Positions 38,041 to 51,242 of a stretch of 64,000 bases of DNA are shown one piece after another. The stretch is from Auanema rhodensis (Eukaryota > Nematoda > Chromadorea > Rhabditida > Rhabditidae). The translations under genes were made by a program, and so were the position numbers. The stretch spans positions 5,518,001 to 5,582,000 of the forward strand of contig OZ059896.1 in assembly GCA_964057225.1 (NCBI GenBank), written 5' to 3'. How positions within the stretch are numbered: the first letter of the stretch is position 1; every line of letters starts with the position of its first letter. The notes under the pieces were generated by a model. That model worked only from the letters and a program-made list of their open reading frames with translations, was not told the origin of the DNA and made no database searches.

Positions 38041-39690
38041 AATTTAGCAAAAAGTAGATGTTTTTAGATTCCTTTTTTCAAGGCAAAAACGATAGACAAT
38101 GTTATTCAACGAAAAAATTAATTCTTCAGGGTGAAAAGCGAGGATATAGTTGTGAACTTATATCAGTTGATATCTCGGTGCATTTTCAAGCTAGCGCAAA
38201 TCTGATAGTACAGATCGACGCAGCTTAAAAATCCGCATCGAATGCACTATACTACATTGAGAAACGCTTAATACAAAAATTAGTTATGATCGTTTGAAAA
38301 ATGATGCATTAGTGTATGTTGAGTTTCCATGTACACTCAACATTGCTTCCAAAAACATTTTGACAAAAATTTTTTCGAAAAATTTGAAAATTATTTAGCA
38401 AAAAGTAGATGTTTTTAGATTCCTTTTTTCAAGGCAAAAACGATGGACAATGTTATTCAACGAAAAAATTAATTCTTCAGGGTGAAAATCGAGGATATAA
38501 GTGTGAACTTATATCAGTTGATATCTCGGTGCATTTTTAAGCTAGCGCAAATCTGATAACACAGATCTACGCAGCTTAAAAATCCGCATCGAATGCACTA
38601 AACTTCATTGAGAAAAGCTTAATACAAAAATTAGTTATGATCGTTTGAAAAATGATGCATTAGTGTATGTTGAGTTTCCATGTACACACAAAATTGCTTC
38701 CAAAAACATTTTGACAAAAATTTTTTCGAAAAATTTCAAAATAATTTAGCAAAAAGTAGATGTTTTTAGATTCCTTTTTTCAAGGCAAAAACGATGGACA
38801 ATGTTATTCAACGAAAAAATTAATTCTTCAGGGTGAAAATCGAGGATATAAGTGTGAACCTATATCAGTTGATATCTCGGTGCATTTTTAAGCTAGCGCA
38901 AATCTGATAACACAGATCGACGCAGCTTAAAAATCCGCATCGAATGCACTATACTACATTGAGAAAAGCTAAATACAAAAATTAGTTATGATCGTTTGAA
39001 AAATGATGCATTAGTGTATGTTGAGTTTCCATGTACACTCAAAATTGCTTCCAAAAACATTTTGACAAAAATTTTTTTCGAAAAATTTGAGAATAATTTA
39101 GCAAAAAGTAGATGTTTTTAGATTTCTTTTTTCAAGGCAAAAACGATGGACAATGTTATTCAACGAAAAAATTAATTCTTCAGGGTGAAAATCGAGGATA
39201 TAAGTGTGAACTTATATCAGTTGATATCTCGGTGCATTTTTAAGCTAGCGCAAATCTGATAACACAGATCGACGCAGCTTAAAAATCCGCATCGAATGCA
39301 CTATACTACATTGAGAAAAGCTGAATACAAAAATTAGTTAGGATCGTTTGAAAAATGATGCATTAGTGTATGTTGAGTTTCCATGTACACTCAAAATTGC
39401 TTCCAAAAACATTTTGACAAAAATTTTTTCGAAAAATTTGAAAATAATTTAGCAAAAAGTAGATGTTTTTAGATTCCTTTTTTCAAGGCAAAAACGATAG
39501 ACAATGTTATTCAACGAAAAAATTAATTCTTCAGGGTGAAAATCGAGGATATAGGTGTGAACCTATATCAGTTGATATCTCGGTTCATTTTTAAGCTAGC
39601 GCAAATCTGATAACACAGATCGACGCAGCTTAAAAATCCGCATCGAATGTACTATACTACATTAAGAAACGCTCAATACAAAAATTAGTT
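37081..39690 (+). repeat. Satellite domain 5: type B units with a one-unit duplication
   Basis: B units only. The unit with gtgaaaagcg and gatatagttg appears twice in succession (about 37781 and 38132), and once in the related block (about 41294). A T7 run at 39072-39078 adds one base. A unit with gttaggatcg in place of gttatgatcg is at 39341. Confidence 0.88.
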
Positions 39691-41551
39691 ATGATCGTTT
39701 GAAAAATGATGCATTAGTGTATGTTGAGTTTCCATGTACACACAACATTGCTTCCAAAAACATTTTGACAAAAATTTTCCCGAAAAATTTTAAAATAATT
39801 TTACAAAAAGTAGATGTTTTTAGATTTCTATTTTCGAGACAAAGACGATGGACATTGTCATTCAACAAAAAAATTAATTCTTCACGGTGAAAATCGAGGA
39901 TATAAGTGTGAACCTATATCAGTTGATATCTCGGTGCATTTTTAAGCTAGCGCAAATCTGATAACACAGATCGACGCAGCTTAAAAATCCGCATCGAATG
40001 CACTATACTTCATTAAGCAACGCTCAATACAAAAATTAGTTATGATCGTTTGAAAAATGATGCATTAGTGTATGTTGAGTTTCCATGTACACTCAACATT
40101 GCTTCCAAAAACATTTTGACAAAAATTTTCCCGAACAATTTCAAAATAATTTCACAAAAAGTAGATGTTTTTAAATTCCTTTTTTCAAGACAAAGACGAT
40201 GGACATTGTTATTCAACAAAAAAATTAATTCTTCAGGGTGAAAATCGAGGATATAAGTGTGAACTTATATCAGTTGATATCTCGGTGCATTTTTAAGCTA
40301 GCGCAAATCTGATAACACAGATCGACGCAGCTTGAAAATCCACATCGAATGCACTATACTACATTGAGAAACACTCAATACAAAAATTAGTTATGATCGT
40401 TCGAAAAATGATGCATTAGTGTATGTTGAGTTTCCATGTACACTCAACATTGCTTCCAAAAACATTTTGACAAAAATTTTTTCGAAAAATTTCAAAATAA
40501 TTTCACAAAAAGTAGATGTTTTTAGATTCCTTTTTTCAAGACAAAGACGATGGACATTGTTATTCAACAAAAAAATTAATTCTTCACGGTGAAAATCGAG
40601 GATATAAGTGTGAACCTATATCAGTTGATATCTCGGTGCATTTTCAAGCTAGCGCAAATCTGATAACACAGATCGACGCAGCTTAAAAATCCGCATCGAA
40701 TGCATAATATTACATTGAGAAAAGCTAAATACAAAAATTAGTTATGATCGTTTGAAAAATGGTGCATTAGTGTATGTTGAGTTTCCATGTACACTCAAAA
40801 TTGCTTCCAAAAACATTTTGACAAAAATGTTTTCGAAAAATTTCAAAATAATTTAGCAAAAAGTAGATGTTTTTAGATTCCTTTTTTCAAGGCAAAAACG
40901 ATGGACAATGTTATTCAACGAAAAAATTAATTCTTCAGGGTGAAAATCGAGGATATAAGTGTGAACTTATATCAGTTGATATCTCGGTGCATTTTTAAGC
41001 TAGCGCAAATCTGATAACACAGATCGACGCAGCTTAAAAATCCGCATCGAATGCACTATATTACATTGAGAAAAGCTAAATACAAAAATTAGTTATGATC
41101 GTTTGAAAAATGATGCATTAGTGTATGTTGAGTTTCCATGTACACTCAAAATTGCTTCCAAAAACATTTTGACAAAAATTTTTTCGAAAAATTTGAAAAT
41201 AATTTAGCAAAAAGTAGATGTTTTTAGATTCCTTTTTTCAAGGCAAAAACGATAGACAATGTTATTCAACGAAAAAATTAATTCTTCAGGGTGAAAAGCG
41301 AGGATATAGTTGTGAACTTATATCAGTTGATATCTCGGTGCATTTTCAAGCTAGCGCAAATCTGATAGTACAGATCGACGCAGCTTAAAAATCCGCATCG
41401 AATGCACTATACTACATTGAGAAACGCTTAATACAAAAATTAGTTATGATCGTTTGAAAAATGATGCATTAGTGTATGTTGAGTTTCCATGTACACTCAA
41501 CATTGCTTCCAAAAACATTTTGACAAAAATTTTTTCGAAAAATTTGAAAAT
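39342..41551 (+). repeat. Ten-unit (3511-bp) duplication, copy 2, carrying the A island
   Basis: Copy of 35831-38040. Two private changes noticed: C at 40136 (cccgaacaa) and A at 40174 (tttaaattcc). The copy brings in the last type A units of the window (39691-40600), after which only type B is seen. The A island is therefore explained by a block duplication from the neighbouring A-rich domain. Confidence 0.9.
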
Positions 41552-43479
41552 TATTTAGCAAAAAGTAGATGTTTTTAGATTCCTTTTTTCAAGGCAAAAA
41601 CGATGGACAATGTTATTCAACGAAAAAATTAATTCTTCAGGGTGAAAATCGAGGATATAAGTGTGAACTTATATCAGTTGATATCTCGGTGCATTTTCAA
41701 GCTAGCGCAAATCTGATAACACAGATCGACGCAGCTTAAAAATCCGCATCGAATGCACTATACTACATTGAGAAAAGCTAAATACAAAAATTAGTTATGA
41801 TCGTTTGAAAAATGATGCATTAGTGTATGTTGAGTTTCCATGTACACTCAAAATTGCTTCCAAAAACATTTTGACAAAAATTTTTTCGAAAAATTTGAGA
41901 ATAATTTAGCAAAAAGTAGATGTTTTTAGATTCCTTTTTTCAAGGCAAAAACGATGGACAATGTTATTCAACGAAAAAATTAATTCTTCAGGGTGAAAAT
42001 CGAGGATATAAGTGTGAACTTATATCAGTTGATATCTCGGTGCATTTTTAAGCTAGCGCAAATCTGATAACACAGATCGACGCAGCTTAAAAATCCGCAT
42101 CGAATGCACTATACTACATTGAGAAACGCTTAATACAAAAATTAGTTATGATCGTTTGAAAAATGATGCATTAGTGTATGTTGAGTTTCCATGTACACTC
42201 AAAATTGCTTCCAAAAACATTTTGACAAAAATGTTTTCGAAAAATTTCAAAATAATTTAGCAAAAAGTAGATGTTTTTAGATTCCTTTTTTCAAGGCAAA
42301 AACGATGGACAATGTTATTCAACGAAAAAATTAATTCTTCAGGGTGAAAATCGAGGATATAAGTGTGAACTTATATCAGTTGATATCTCGGTGCATTTTT
42401 AAGCTAGCGCAAATCTGATAACACAGATCTACGCAGCTTAAAAATCCGCATCGAATGCACTAAACTTCATTGAGAAAAGCTTAATACAAAAATTAGTTAT
42501 GATCGTTTGAAAAATGATGCATTAGTGTATGTTGAGTTTCCATGTACACACAAAATTGCTTCCAAAAACATTTTGACAAAAATTTTTTCGAAAAATTTCA
42601 AAATAATTTAGCAAAAAGTAGATGTTTTTAGATTCCTTTTTTCAAGGCAAAAACGATGGACAATGTTATTCAACGAAAAAATTAATTCTTCAGGGTGAAA
42701 ATCGAGGATATAAGTGTGAACTTATATCAGTTGATATCTCGGTGCATTTTTAAGCTAGCGCAAATCTGATAACACAGATCGACGCAGCTTAAAAATCCGC
42801 ATCGAATGCACTATACTACATTGAGAAAAGCTAAATACAAAAATTAGTTATGATCGTTTGAAAAATGATGCATTAGTGTATGTTGAGTTTCCATGTACAC
42901 TCAAAATTGCTTCCAAAAACATTTTGACAAAAATTTTTTTCGAAAAATTTGAGAATAATTTAGCAAAAAGTAGATGTTTTTAGATTTCTTTTTTCAAGGC
43001 AAAAACGATGGACAATGTTATTCAACGAAAAAATTAATTCTTCAGGGTGAAAATCGAGGATATAAGTGTGAACTTATATCAGTTGATATCTCGGTGCATT
43101 TTTAAGCTAGCGCAAATCTGATAACACAGATCGACGCAGCTTAAAAATCCGCATCGAATGCACTATACTACATTGAGAAAAGCTGAATACAAAAATTAGT
43201 TAGGATCGTTTGAAAAATGATGCATTAGTGTATGTTGAGTTTCCATGTACACTCAAAATTGCTTCCAAAAACATTTTGACAAAAATTTTTTTCGAAAAAT
43301 TTGAGAATAATTTAGCAAAAAGTAGATGTTTTTAGATTTCTTTTTTCAAGGCAAAAACGATAGACAATGTTATTCAACGAAAAAATTAATTCTTCAGGGT
43401 GAAAATCGAGGATATAGGTGTGAACTTATATCAGTTGATATCTCGGTGCATTTTCAAGCTAGCGCAAATCTGATAGTAC

Positions 43480-44936
43480 AGATCGACGCAGCTTAAAAAT
43501 CCGCATCGAATGCACTATACTACATTGAGAAACGCTTAATACAAAAATTAGTTATGATCGTTTGAAAAATGATGCATTAGTGTATGTTGAGTTTCCATGT
43601 ACACTCAAAATTGCTTCCAAAAACATTTTGACAAAAATTTTTTCGAAAAATTTCAAAATAATTTAGCAAAAAGTAGATGTTTTTAGATTCCTTTTTTCAA
43701 GGCAAAAACGATGGACAATGTTATTCAACGAAAAAATTAATTCTTCAGGGTGAAAATCGAGGATATAAGTGTGAACTTATATCAGTTGATATCTCGGTGC
43801 ATTTTTAAGCTGGCGCAAATCTGATAACACAGATCGACGCAGCTTAAAAATCCGCATCGAATGCACTATATTACATTGAGAAAAGCTAAATACAAAAATT
43901 AGTTATGATCGTTTGAAAAATGATGCATTAGTGTATGTTGAGTTTCCATGTACACTCAAAATTGCTTCCAAAAACATTTTGACAAAAATTTTTTCGAAAA
44001 ATTTCAAAATAATTTAGCAAAAAGTAGATGTTTTTAGATTCCTTTTTTCAAGGCAAAAACGATGGACAATGTTATTCAACGAAAAAATTAATTCTTCAGG
44101 GTGAAAATCGAGGATATAAGTGTGAACTTATATCAGTTGATATCTCGGTGCATTTTTAAGCTAGCGCAAATCTGATAACACAGATCGACGCAGCTTAAAA
44201 ATCCGCATCGAATGCACTATACTACATTGAGAAACGCTTAATACAAAAATTAGTTATGATCGTTTGAAATATGATGCATTAGTGTATGTTGAGTTTCCAT
44301 GTACACTCAAAATTGCTTCCAAAAACATTTTGACAAAAATTTTTTCGAAAAATTTCAAAATAATTTAGCAAAAAGTAGATGTTTTTAGATTCCTTTTTTC
44401 AAGGCAAAAACGATGGACAATGTTATTCAACGAAAAAATTAATTCTTCAGGGTGAAAATCGAGGATATAAGTGTGAACTTATATCAGTTGATATCTCGGT
44501 GCATTTTTAAGCTGGCGCAAATCTGATAACACAGATCGACGCAGCTTAAAAATCCGCATCGAATGCACTATATTACATTGAGAAAAGCTAAATACAAAAA
44601 TTAGTTATGATCGTTTGAAAAATGATGCATTAGTGTATGTTGAGTTTCCATGTACACTCAAAATTGCTTCCAAAAACATTTTGACAAAAATTTTTTCGAA
44701 AAATTTCAAAATAATTTAGCAAAAAGTAGATGTTTTTAGATTCCTTTTTTCAAGGCAAAAACGATGGACAATGTTATTCAACGAAAAAATTAATTCTTCA
44801 GGGTGAAAATCGAGGATATAAGTGTGAACTTATATCAGTTGATATCTCGGTGCATTTTTAAGCTAGCGCAAATCTGATAACACAGATCGACGCAGCTTAA
44901 AAATCCGCATCGAATGCACTATACTACATTGAGAAA
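43480..44936 (+). repeat. Two-unit (702-bp) higher-order repeat, two copies
   Basis: 43480-44234 matches 44182-44936. The marker is gctggcgc in place of gctagcgc (43811 and 44513), which alternates with a normal unit. One private change was noticed at 44270 (gaaatatg). The two dimers abut, so this is a single tandem duplication of 702 bp. Confidence 0.88.
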
Positions 44937-45280
44937 AGCTAAATACAAAAATTAGTTATGATCGTTTGAAAAATGATGCATTAGTGTATGTTGAGTTTCC
45001 ATGTACACTCAAAATTGCTTCCAAAAACATTTTGACAAAAATTTTTTCGAAAAATTTGAGAATAATTTAGCAAAAAGTAGATGTTTTTAGATTCCTTTTT
45101 TCAAGGCAAAAACGATAGACAATGTTATTCAACGAAAAAATTAATTCTTCAGGGTGAAAATCGAGGATATAGGTGTGAACTTATATCAGTTGATATCTCG
45201 GTGCATTTTCAAGCTAGCGCAAATCTGATAGTACAGATCGACGCAGCTTAAAAATCCGCATCGAATGCACTATACTACAT

Positions 45281-46900
45281 TGAGAAACGCTTAATACAAA
45301 AATTAGTTATGATCGTTTGAAAAATGATGCATTAGTGTATGTTGAGTTTCCATGTACACTCAAAATTGCTTCCAAAAACATTTTGACAAAAATTTTTTCG
45401 AAAAATTTCAAAATAATTTAGCAAAAAGTAGATGTTTTTAGATTCCTTTTTTCAAGGCAAAAACGATGGACAATGTTATTCAACGAAAAAATTATTTCTT
45501 CAGGGTGAAAATCGAGGATATAAGTGTGAACTTATATCAGTTGATATCTCGGTGCATTTTTAAGCTAGCGCAAATCTGATAACACAGATCGACGCAGCAT
45601 AAAAATCCGCATCGAATGCACTATACTACATTGAAAAAAGCTGAATACAAAAATTAGTTATGATCGTTTGAAAAATGATGCATTAGTGTATGTTGAGTTT
45701 CCATGTACACTCAAAATTGCTTCCAAAAACATTTTGACAAAAATTTTTTCGAAAAATTTCATAATAATTTAGCAAAAAGTAGATGTTTTTAGATTCCTTT
45801 TTTCAAGGCAAAAACGATGGACAATGTTATTCAACGAAAAAATTAATTCTTCAGGGTGAAAATCGAGGATATAAGTGTGAACTTATATCAGTTGATATCT
45901 CGGTGCATTTTTAAGCTAGCGCAAATCTGATAACACAGATCGACGCAGCTTAAAAATCCGCATCGAATGCACTATACTACATTGAGAAACGCTTAATACA
46001 AAAATTAGTTATGATCGTTTGAAAAATGATGCATTAGTGTATGTTGAGTTTCCATGTACACTCAAAATTGCTTCCAAAAACATTTTGACAAAAATTTTTT
46101 CGAAAAATTTGAGAATAATTTAGCAAAAAGTAGATGTTTTTAGATTCCTTTTTTCAAGGCAAAAACGATGGACAATGTTATTCAACGAAAAAATTAATTC
46201 TTCAGGGTGAAAATCGAGGATATAAGTGTGAACTTATATCAGTTGATATCTCGGTGCATTTTTAAGCTAGCGCAAATCTGATAACACAGATCGACGCAGC
46301 TTAAAAATCCGCATCGAATGCACTATACTACATTGAGAAACGCTTAATACAAAAATTAGTTATGATCGTTTGAAAAATGATGCATTAGTGTATGTTGAGT
46401 TTCCATGTACACTCAAAATTGCTTCCAAAAACATTTTGACAAAAATTTTTTCGAAAAATTTCAAAATAATTTAGCAAAAAGTAGATGTTTTTAGATTCCT
46501 TTTTTCAAGGCAAAAACGATGGACAATGTTATTCAACGAAAAAATTATTTCTTCAGGGTGAAAATCGAGGATATAAGTGTGAACTTATATCAGTTGATAT
46601 CTCGGTGCATTTTTAAGCTAGCGCAAATCTGATAACACAGATCGACGCAGCATAAAAATCCGCATCGAATGCACTATACTACATTGAAAAAAGCTGAATA
46701 CAAAAATTAGTTATGATCGTTTGAAAAATGATGCATTAGTGTATGTTGAGTTTCCATGTACACTCAAAATTGCTTCCAAAAACATTTTGACAAAAATTTT
46801 TTCGAAAAATTTCAAAATAATTTAGCAAAAAGTAGATGTTTTTAAATTCCTTTTTTCAAGGCAAAAACGATGGACAATGTTATTCAACGAAAAAATTAAT
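45281..46900 (+). repeat. Three-unit (1053-bp) duplication in B units
   Basis: The attatttc unit followed by a gcagcat, cattgaaaaaagctgaatac unit occurs at 45493-45640 and again at 46546-46693, an offset of 1053. Differences noticed are tttcataata near 45761 and tttaaattcc near 46853. A related pair with the same markers is at 53702 and 54755, again 1053 bp apart. Confidence 0.8.
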
Positions 46901-49487
46901 TCTTCAGGGTGAAAATCGAGGATATAAGTGTGAACTTATATCAGTTGATATCTCGGTGCATTTTTAAGCTAGCGCAAATCTGATAACACAGATCGACGCA
47001 GCTTAAAAATCCGCATCGAATGCACTATACTACATTGAGAAAAGCTAAATACAAAAATTAGTTATGATCGTTTGAAAAATGATGCATTAGTGTATGTTGA
47101 GTTTCCATGTACACTCAAAATTGCTTCCAAAAACATTTTGACAAAAATTTTTTCGAAAAATTTGAGAATAATTTAGCAAAAAGTAGATGTTTTTAGATTC
47201 CTTTTTTCAAGGCAAAAACGATGGACAATGTTATTCAACGAAAAAATTAATTCTTCAGGGTGAAAATCGAGGATATAAGTGTGAACTTATATCAGTTGAT
47301 ATCTCGGTGCATTTTTAAGCTAGCGCAAATCTGATAACACAGATCGACGCAGCTTAAAAATCCGCATCGAATGCACTATATAACATTGAGAAAAGCTAAA
47401 TACAAAAATTAGTTATGATCGTTTGAAAAATGATGCATTAGTGTATGTTGAGTTTCCATGTACACTCAAAATTGCTTCCAAAAACATTTTGACAAAAATT
47501 TTTTCGAAAAATTTCAAAATAATTTAGCAAAAAGTAGATGTTTTTAGATTCCTTTTTTCAAGGCAAAAACGATAGACAATGTTATTCAACGAAAAAATTA
47601 ATTCTTCAGGGTGAAAATCGAGGATATAAGTGTGAACTTATATCAGTTGATATCTCGGTGCATTTTCAAGCTAGCGCAAATCTGATAGTACAGATCGACG
47701 CAGCTTAAAAATCCGCATCGAATGCACTATACTACATTGAGAAACGCTTAATACAAAAATTAGTTATGATCGTTTGAAAAATGATGCATTAGTGTATGTT
47801 GAGTTTCCATGTACACTCAAAATTGCTTCCAAAAACATTTTGACAAAAATTTTTTCGAAAAATTTCAAAATAATTTAGCAAAAAGTAGATGTTTTTAGAT
47901 TCCTTTTTTCAAGGCAAAAACGATGGACAATGTTATTCAACGAAAAAATTATTTCTTCAGGGTGAAAATCGAGGATATAAGTGTGAACTTATATCAGTTG
48001 ATATCTCGGTGCATTTTTAAGCTAGCGCAAATCTGATAACACAGATCGACGCAGCATAAAAATCCGCATCGAATGCACTATACTACATTGAGAAAAGCTG
48101 AATACAAAAATTAGTTATGATCGTTTGAAAAATGATGCATTAGTGTATGTTGAGTTTCCATGTACACTCAAAATTGCTTCCAAAAACATTTTGACAAAAA
48201 TTTTTTCGAAAAATTTCAAAATAATTTAGCAAAAAGTAGATGTTTTTAGATTTCTTTTTTCAAGGCAAAAACGATGGACAATGTTATTCAACGAAAAAAT
48301 TATTTCTTCAGGGTGAAAATCGAGGATATAAGTGTGAATTTATATCAGTTGATATCTCGGTGCATTTTTAAGCTAGCGCAAATCTGATAACACAGATCGA
48401 CGCAGCATAAAAATCCGCATCGAATGCACTATACTACATTGAGAAAAGCTAAATACAAAAATTAGTTATGATCGTTTGAAAAATGATGCATTAGTGTATG
48501 TTGAGTTTCCATGTACACTCAACATTGCTTCCAAAAACATTTTGACCAAAATTTTTTCGAAAAATTTCAAAATAATTTAGCAAAAAGTAGATGTTTTCAG
48601 ATTCCTTTTTTCAAGGCAAAAACGATAGACAATGTTATTCAACGAAAAAATTAATTCTTCAGGGTGAAAATCGAGGATATAAGTGTGAACTTATATCAGT
48701 TGATATCTCGGTGCATTTTCAAGCTAGCGCAAATCTGATAGTACAGATCGACGCAGCTTAAAAATCCGCATCGAATGCACTATACTACATTGAGAAACGC
48801 TTAATACAAAAATTAGTTATGATCGTTTGAAAAATGATGCATTAGTGTATGTTGAGTTTCCATGTACACTCAAAATTGCTTCCAAAAACATTTTGACAAA
48901 AATTTTTTCGAAAAATTTCAAAATAATTTAGCAAAAAGTAGATGTTTTTAGATTCCTTTTTTCAAGGCAAAAACGATGGACAATGTTATTCAACGAAAAA
49001 ATTATTTCTTCAGGGTGAAAATCGAGGATATAAGTGTGAACATATATCAGTTGATATCTCGGTGCATTTTTAAGCTAGCGCAAATCTGATAACACAGATC
49101 GACGCAGCATAAAAATCCGCATCGAATGCACTATACTACATTGAGAAAAGCTGAATACAAAAATTAGTTGATCGTTTGAAAAATGATGCATTAGTGTATG
49201 TTGAGTTTCCATGTACACTCAAAATTGCTTCCAAAAACATTTTGACAAAAATTTTTTCGAAAAATTTCAAAATAATTTAGCAAAAAGTAGATGTTTTTAG
49301 ATTCCTTTTTTCAAGGCAAAAACGATGGACAATGTTATTCAATGAAAAAATTATTTCTTCAGGGTGAAAATCGAGGATATAAGTGTGAACTTATATCAGT
49401 TGATATCTCGGTGCATTTTTAAGCTAGCGCAAATCTGATAACACAGATCGACGCAGCATAAAAATCCGCATCGAATGCACTAAACTT

Positions 49488-51108
49488 CATTGAGAAACGC
49501 TTAATACAAAAATTAGTTATGATCGTTTGAAAAATGATGCATTAGTGTATGTTGAGTTTCCATGTACACTCAAAATTGCTTCCAAAAACATTTTGACAAA
49601 AATTTTTTCGAAAAATTTGAAAATAATTTAGCAAAAAGTAGATGTTTTTAGATTCCTTTTTTCAAGGCAAAAACGATAGACAATGTTATTCAACGAAAAA
49701 ATTAATTCTTCAGGGTGAAAATCGAGGATATAAGTGTGAACTTATATCAGTTGATATCTCGGTGCATTTTTAAGCTAGCGCAAATCTGATAACACAGATC
49801 TACGCAGCTTAAAAATCCGCATCGAATGCACTAAACTTCATTGAGAAAAGCTTAATACAAAAATTAGTTATGATCGTTTGAAAAATGATGCATTAGTGTA
49901 TGTTGAGTTTCCATGTACACTCAAAATTGCTTCCAAAAACATTTTGACAAAAATTTTTTCGAAAAATTTCAAAATAATTTAGCAAAAAGTAGATGTTTTT
50001 AGATTCCTTTTTTCAAGGCAAAAACGATAGACAATGTTATTCAACGAAAAAATTAATTCTTCAGGGTGAAAATCGAGGATATAGGTGTGAACTTATATCA
50101 GTTGATATCTCGGTGCATTTTTAAGCTAGCGCAAATCTGATAACACAGATCGACGCAGCATAAAAATCCGCATCGAATGCACTATACTACATTGAGAAAC
50201 GCTTAATACAAAAATTAGTTATGATCGTTTGAAAAATGATGCATTAGTGTATGTTGAGTTTCCATGTACACTCAAAATTGCTTCCAAAAACATTTTGACA
50301 AAAATTTTTTCGAAAAATTTGAGAATAATTTAGCAAAAAGTAGATGTTTTTAGATTCCTTTTTTCAAGGCAAAAACGATAGACAATGTTATTCAACGAAA
50401 AAATTAATTCTTCAGGGTGAAAATCGAGGATATAAGTGTGAACTTATATCAGTTGATATCTCGGTGCATTTTTAAGCTAGCGCAAATCTGATAACACAGA
50501 TCTACGCAGCTTAAAAATCCGCATCGAATGCACTAAACTTCATTGAGAAAAGCTTAATACAAAAATTAGTTATGATCGTTTGAAAAATGATGCATTAGTG
50601 TATGTTGAGTTTCCATGTACACTCAAAATTGCTTCCAAAAACATTTTGACAAAAATTTTTTCGAAAAATTTCAGAATAATTTAGCAAAAAGTAGATGTTT
50701 TTAGATTCCTTTTTTCAAGGCAAAAACGATAGACAATGTTATTCAACGAAAAAATTAATTCTTCAGGGTGAAAATCGAGGATATAGGTGTGAACTTATAT
50801 CAGTTGATATCTCGGTGCATTTTTAAGCTAGCGCAAATCTGATAACACAGATCGACGCAGCATAAAAATCCGCATCGAATGCACTATACTACATTGAGAA
50901 ACGCTTAATACAAAAATTAGTTATGATCGTTTGAAAAATGATGCATTAGTGTATGTTGAGTTTCCATGTACACTCAAAATTGCTTCCAAAAACATTTTGA
51001 CAAAAATTTTTTCGAAAAATTTCAAAATAATTTAGCAAAAAGTAGATGTTTTTAGATTCCTTTTTTCAAGGCAAAAACGATGGACAATGTTATTCAACGA
51101 AAAAATTA
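49488..51108 (+). repeat. Five-unit (1755-bp) duplication, copy 1
   Basis: Matches 51243-52863 with no difference noticed over 1621 bp. Markers in order are a gaaaataatt unit, ctacgcag with aaacttcattg, gcagcat, gagaataatt, a second ctacgcag unit with cagaataatt, then a second gcagcat. Similarity continues upstream with a few substitutions. It ends at 51109, where this copy has attatttc and the other has attaattc. Confidence 0.9.
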
Positions 51109-51242
51109 TTTCTTCAGGGTGAAAATCGAGGATATAAGTGTGAACTTATATCAGTTGATATCTCGGTGCATTTTTAAGCTAGCGCAAATCTGATAACACA
51201 GATCGACGCAGCATAAAAATCCGCATCGAATGCACTATACTA

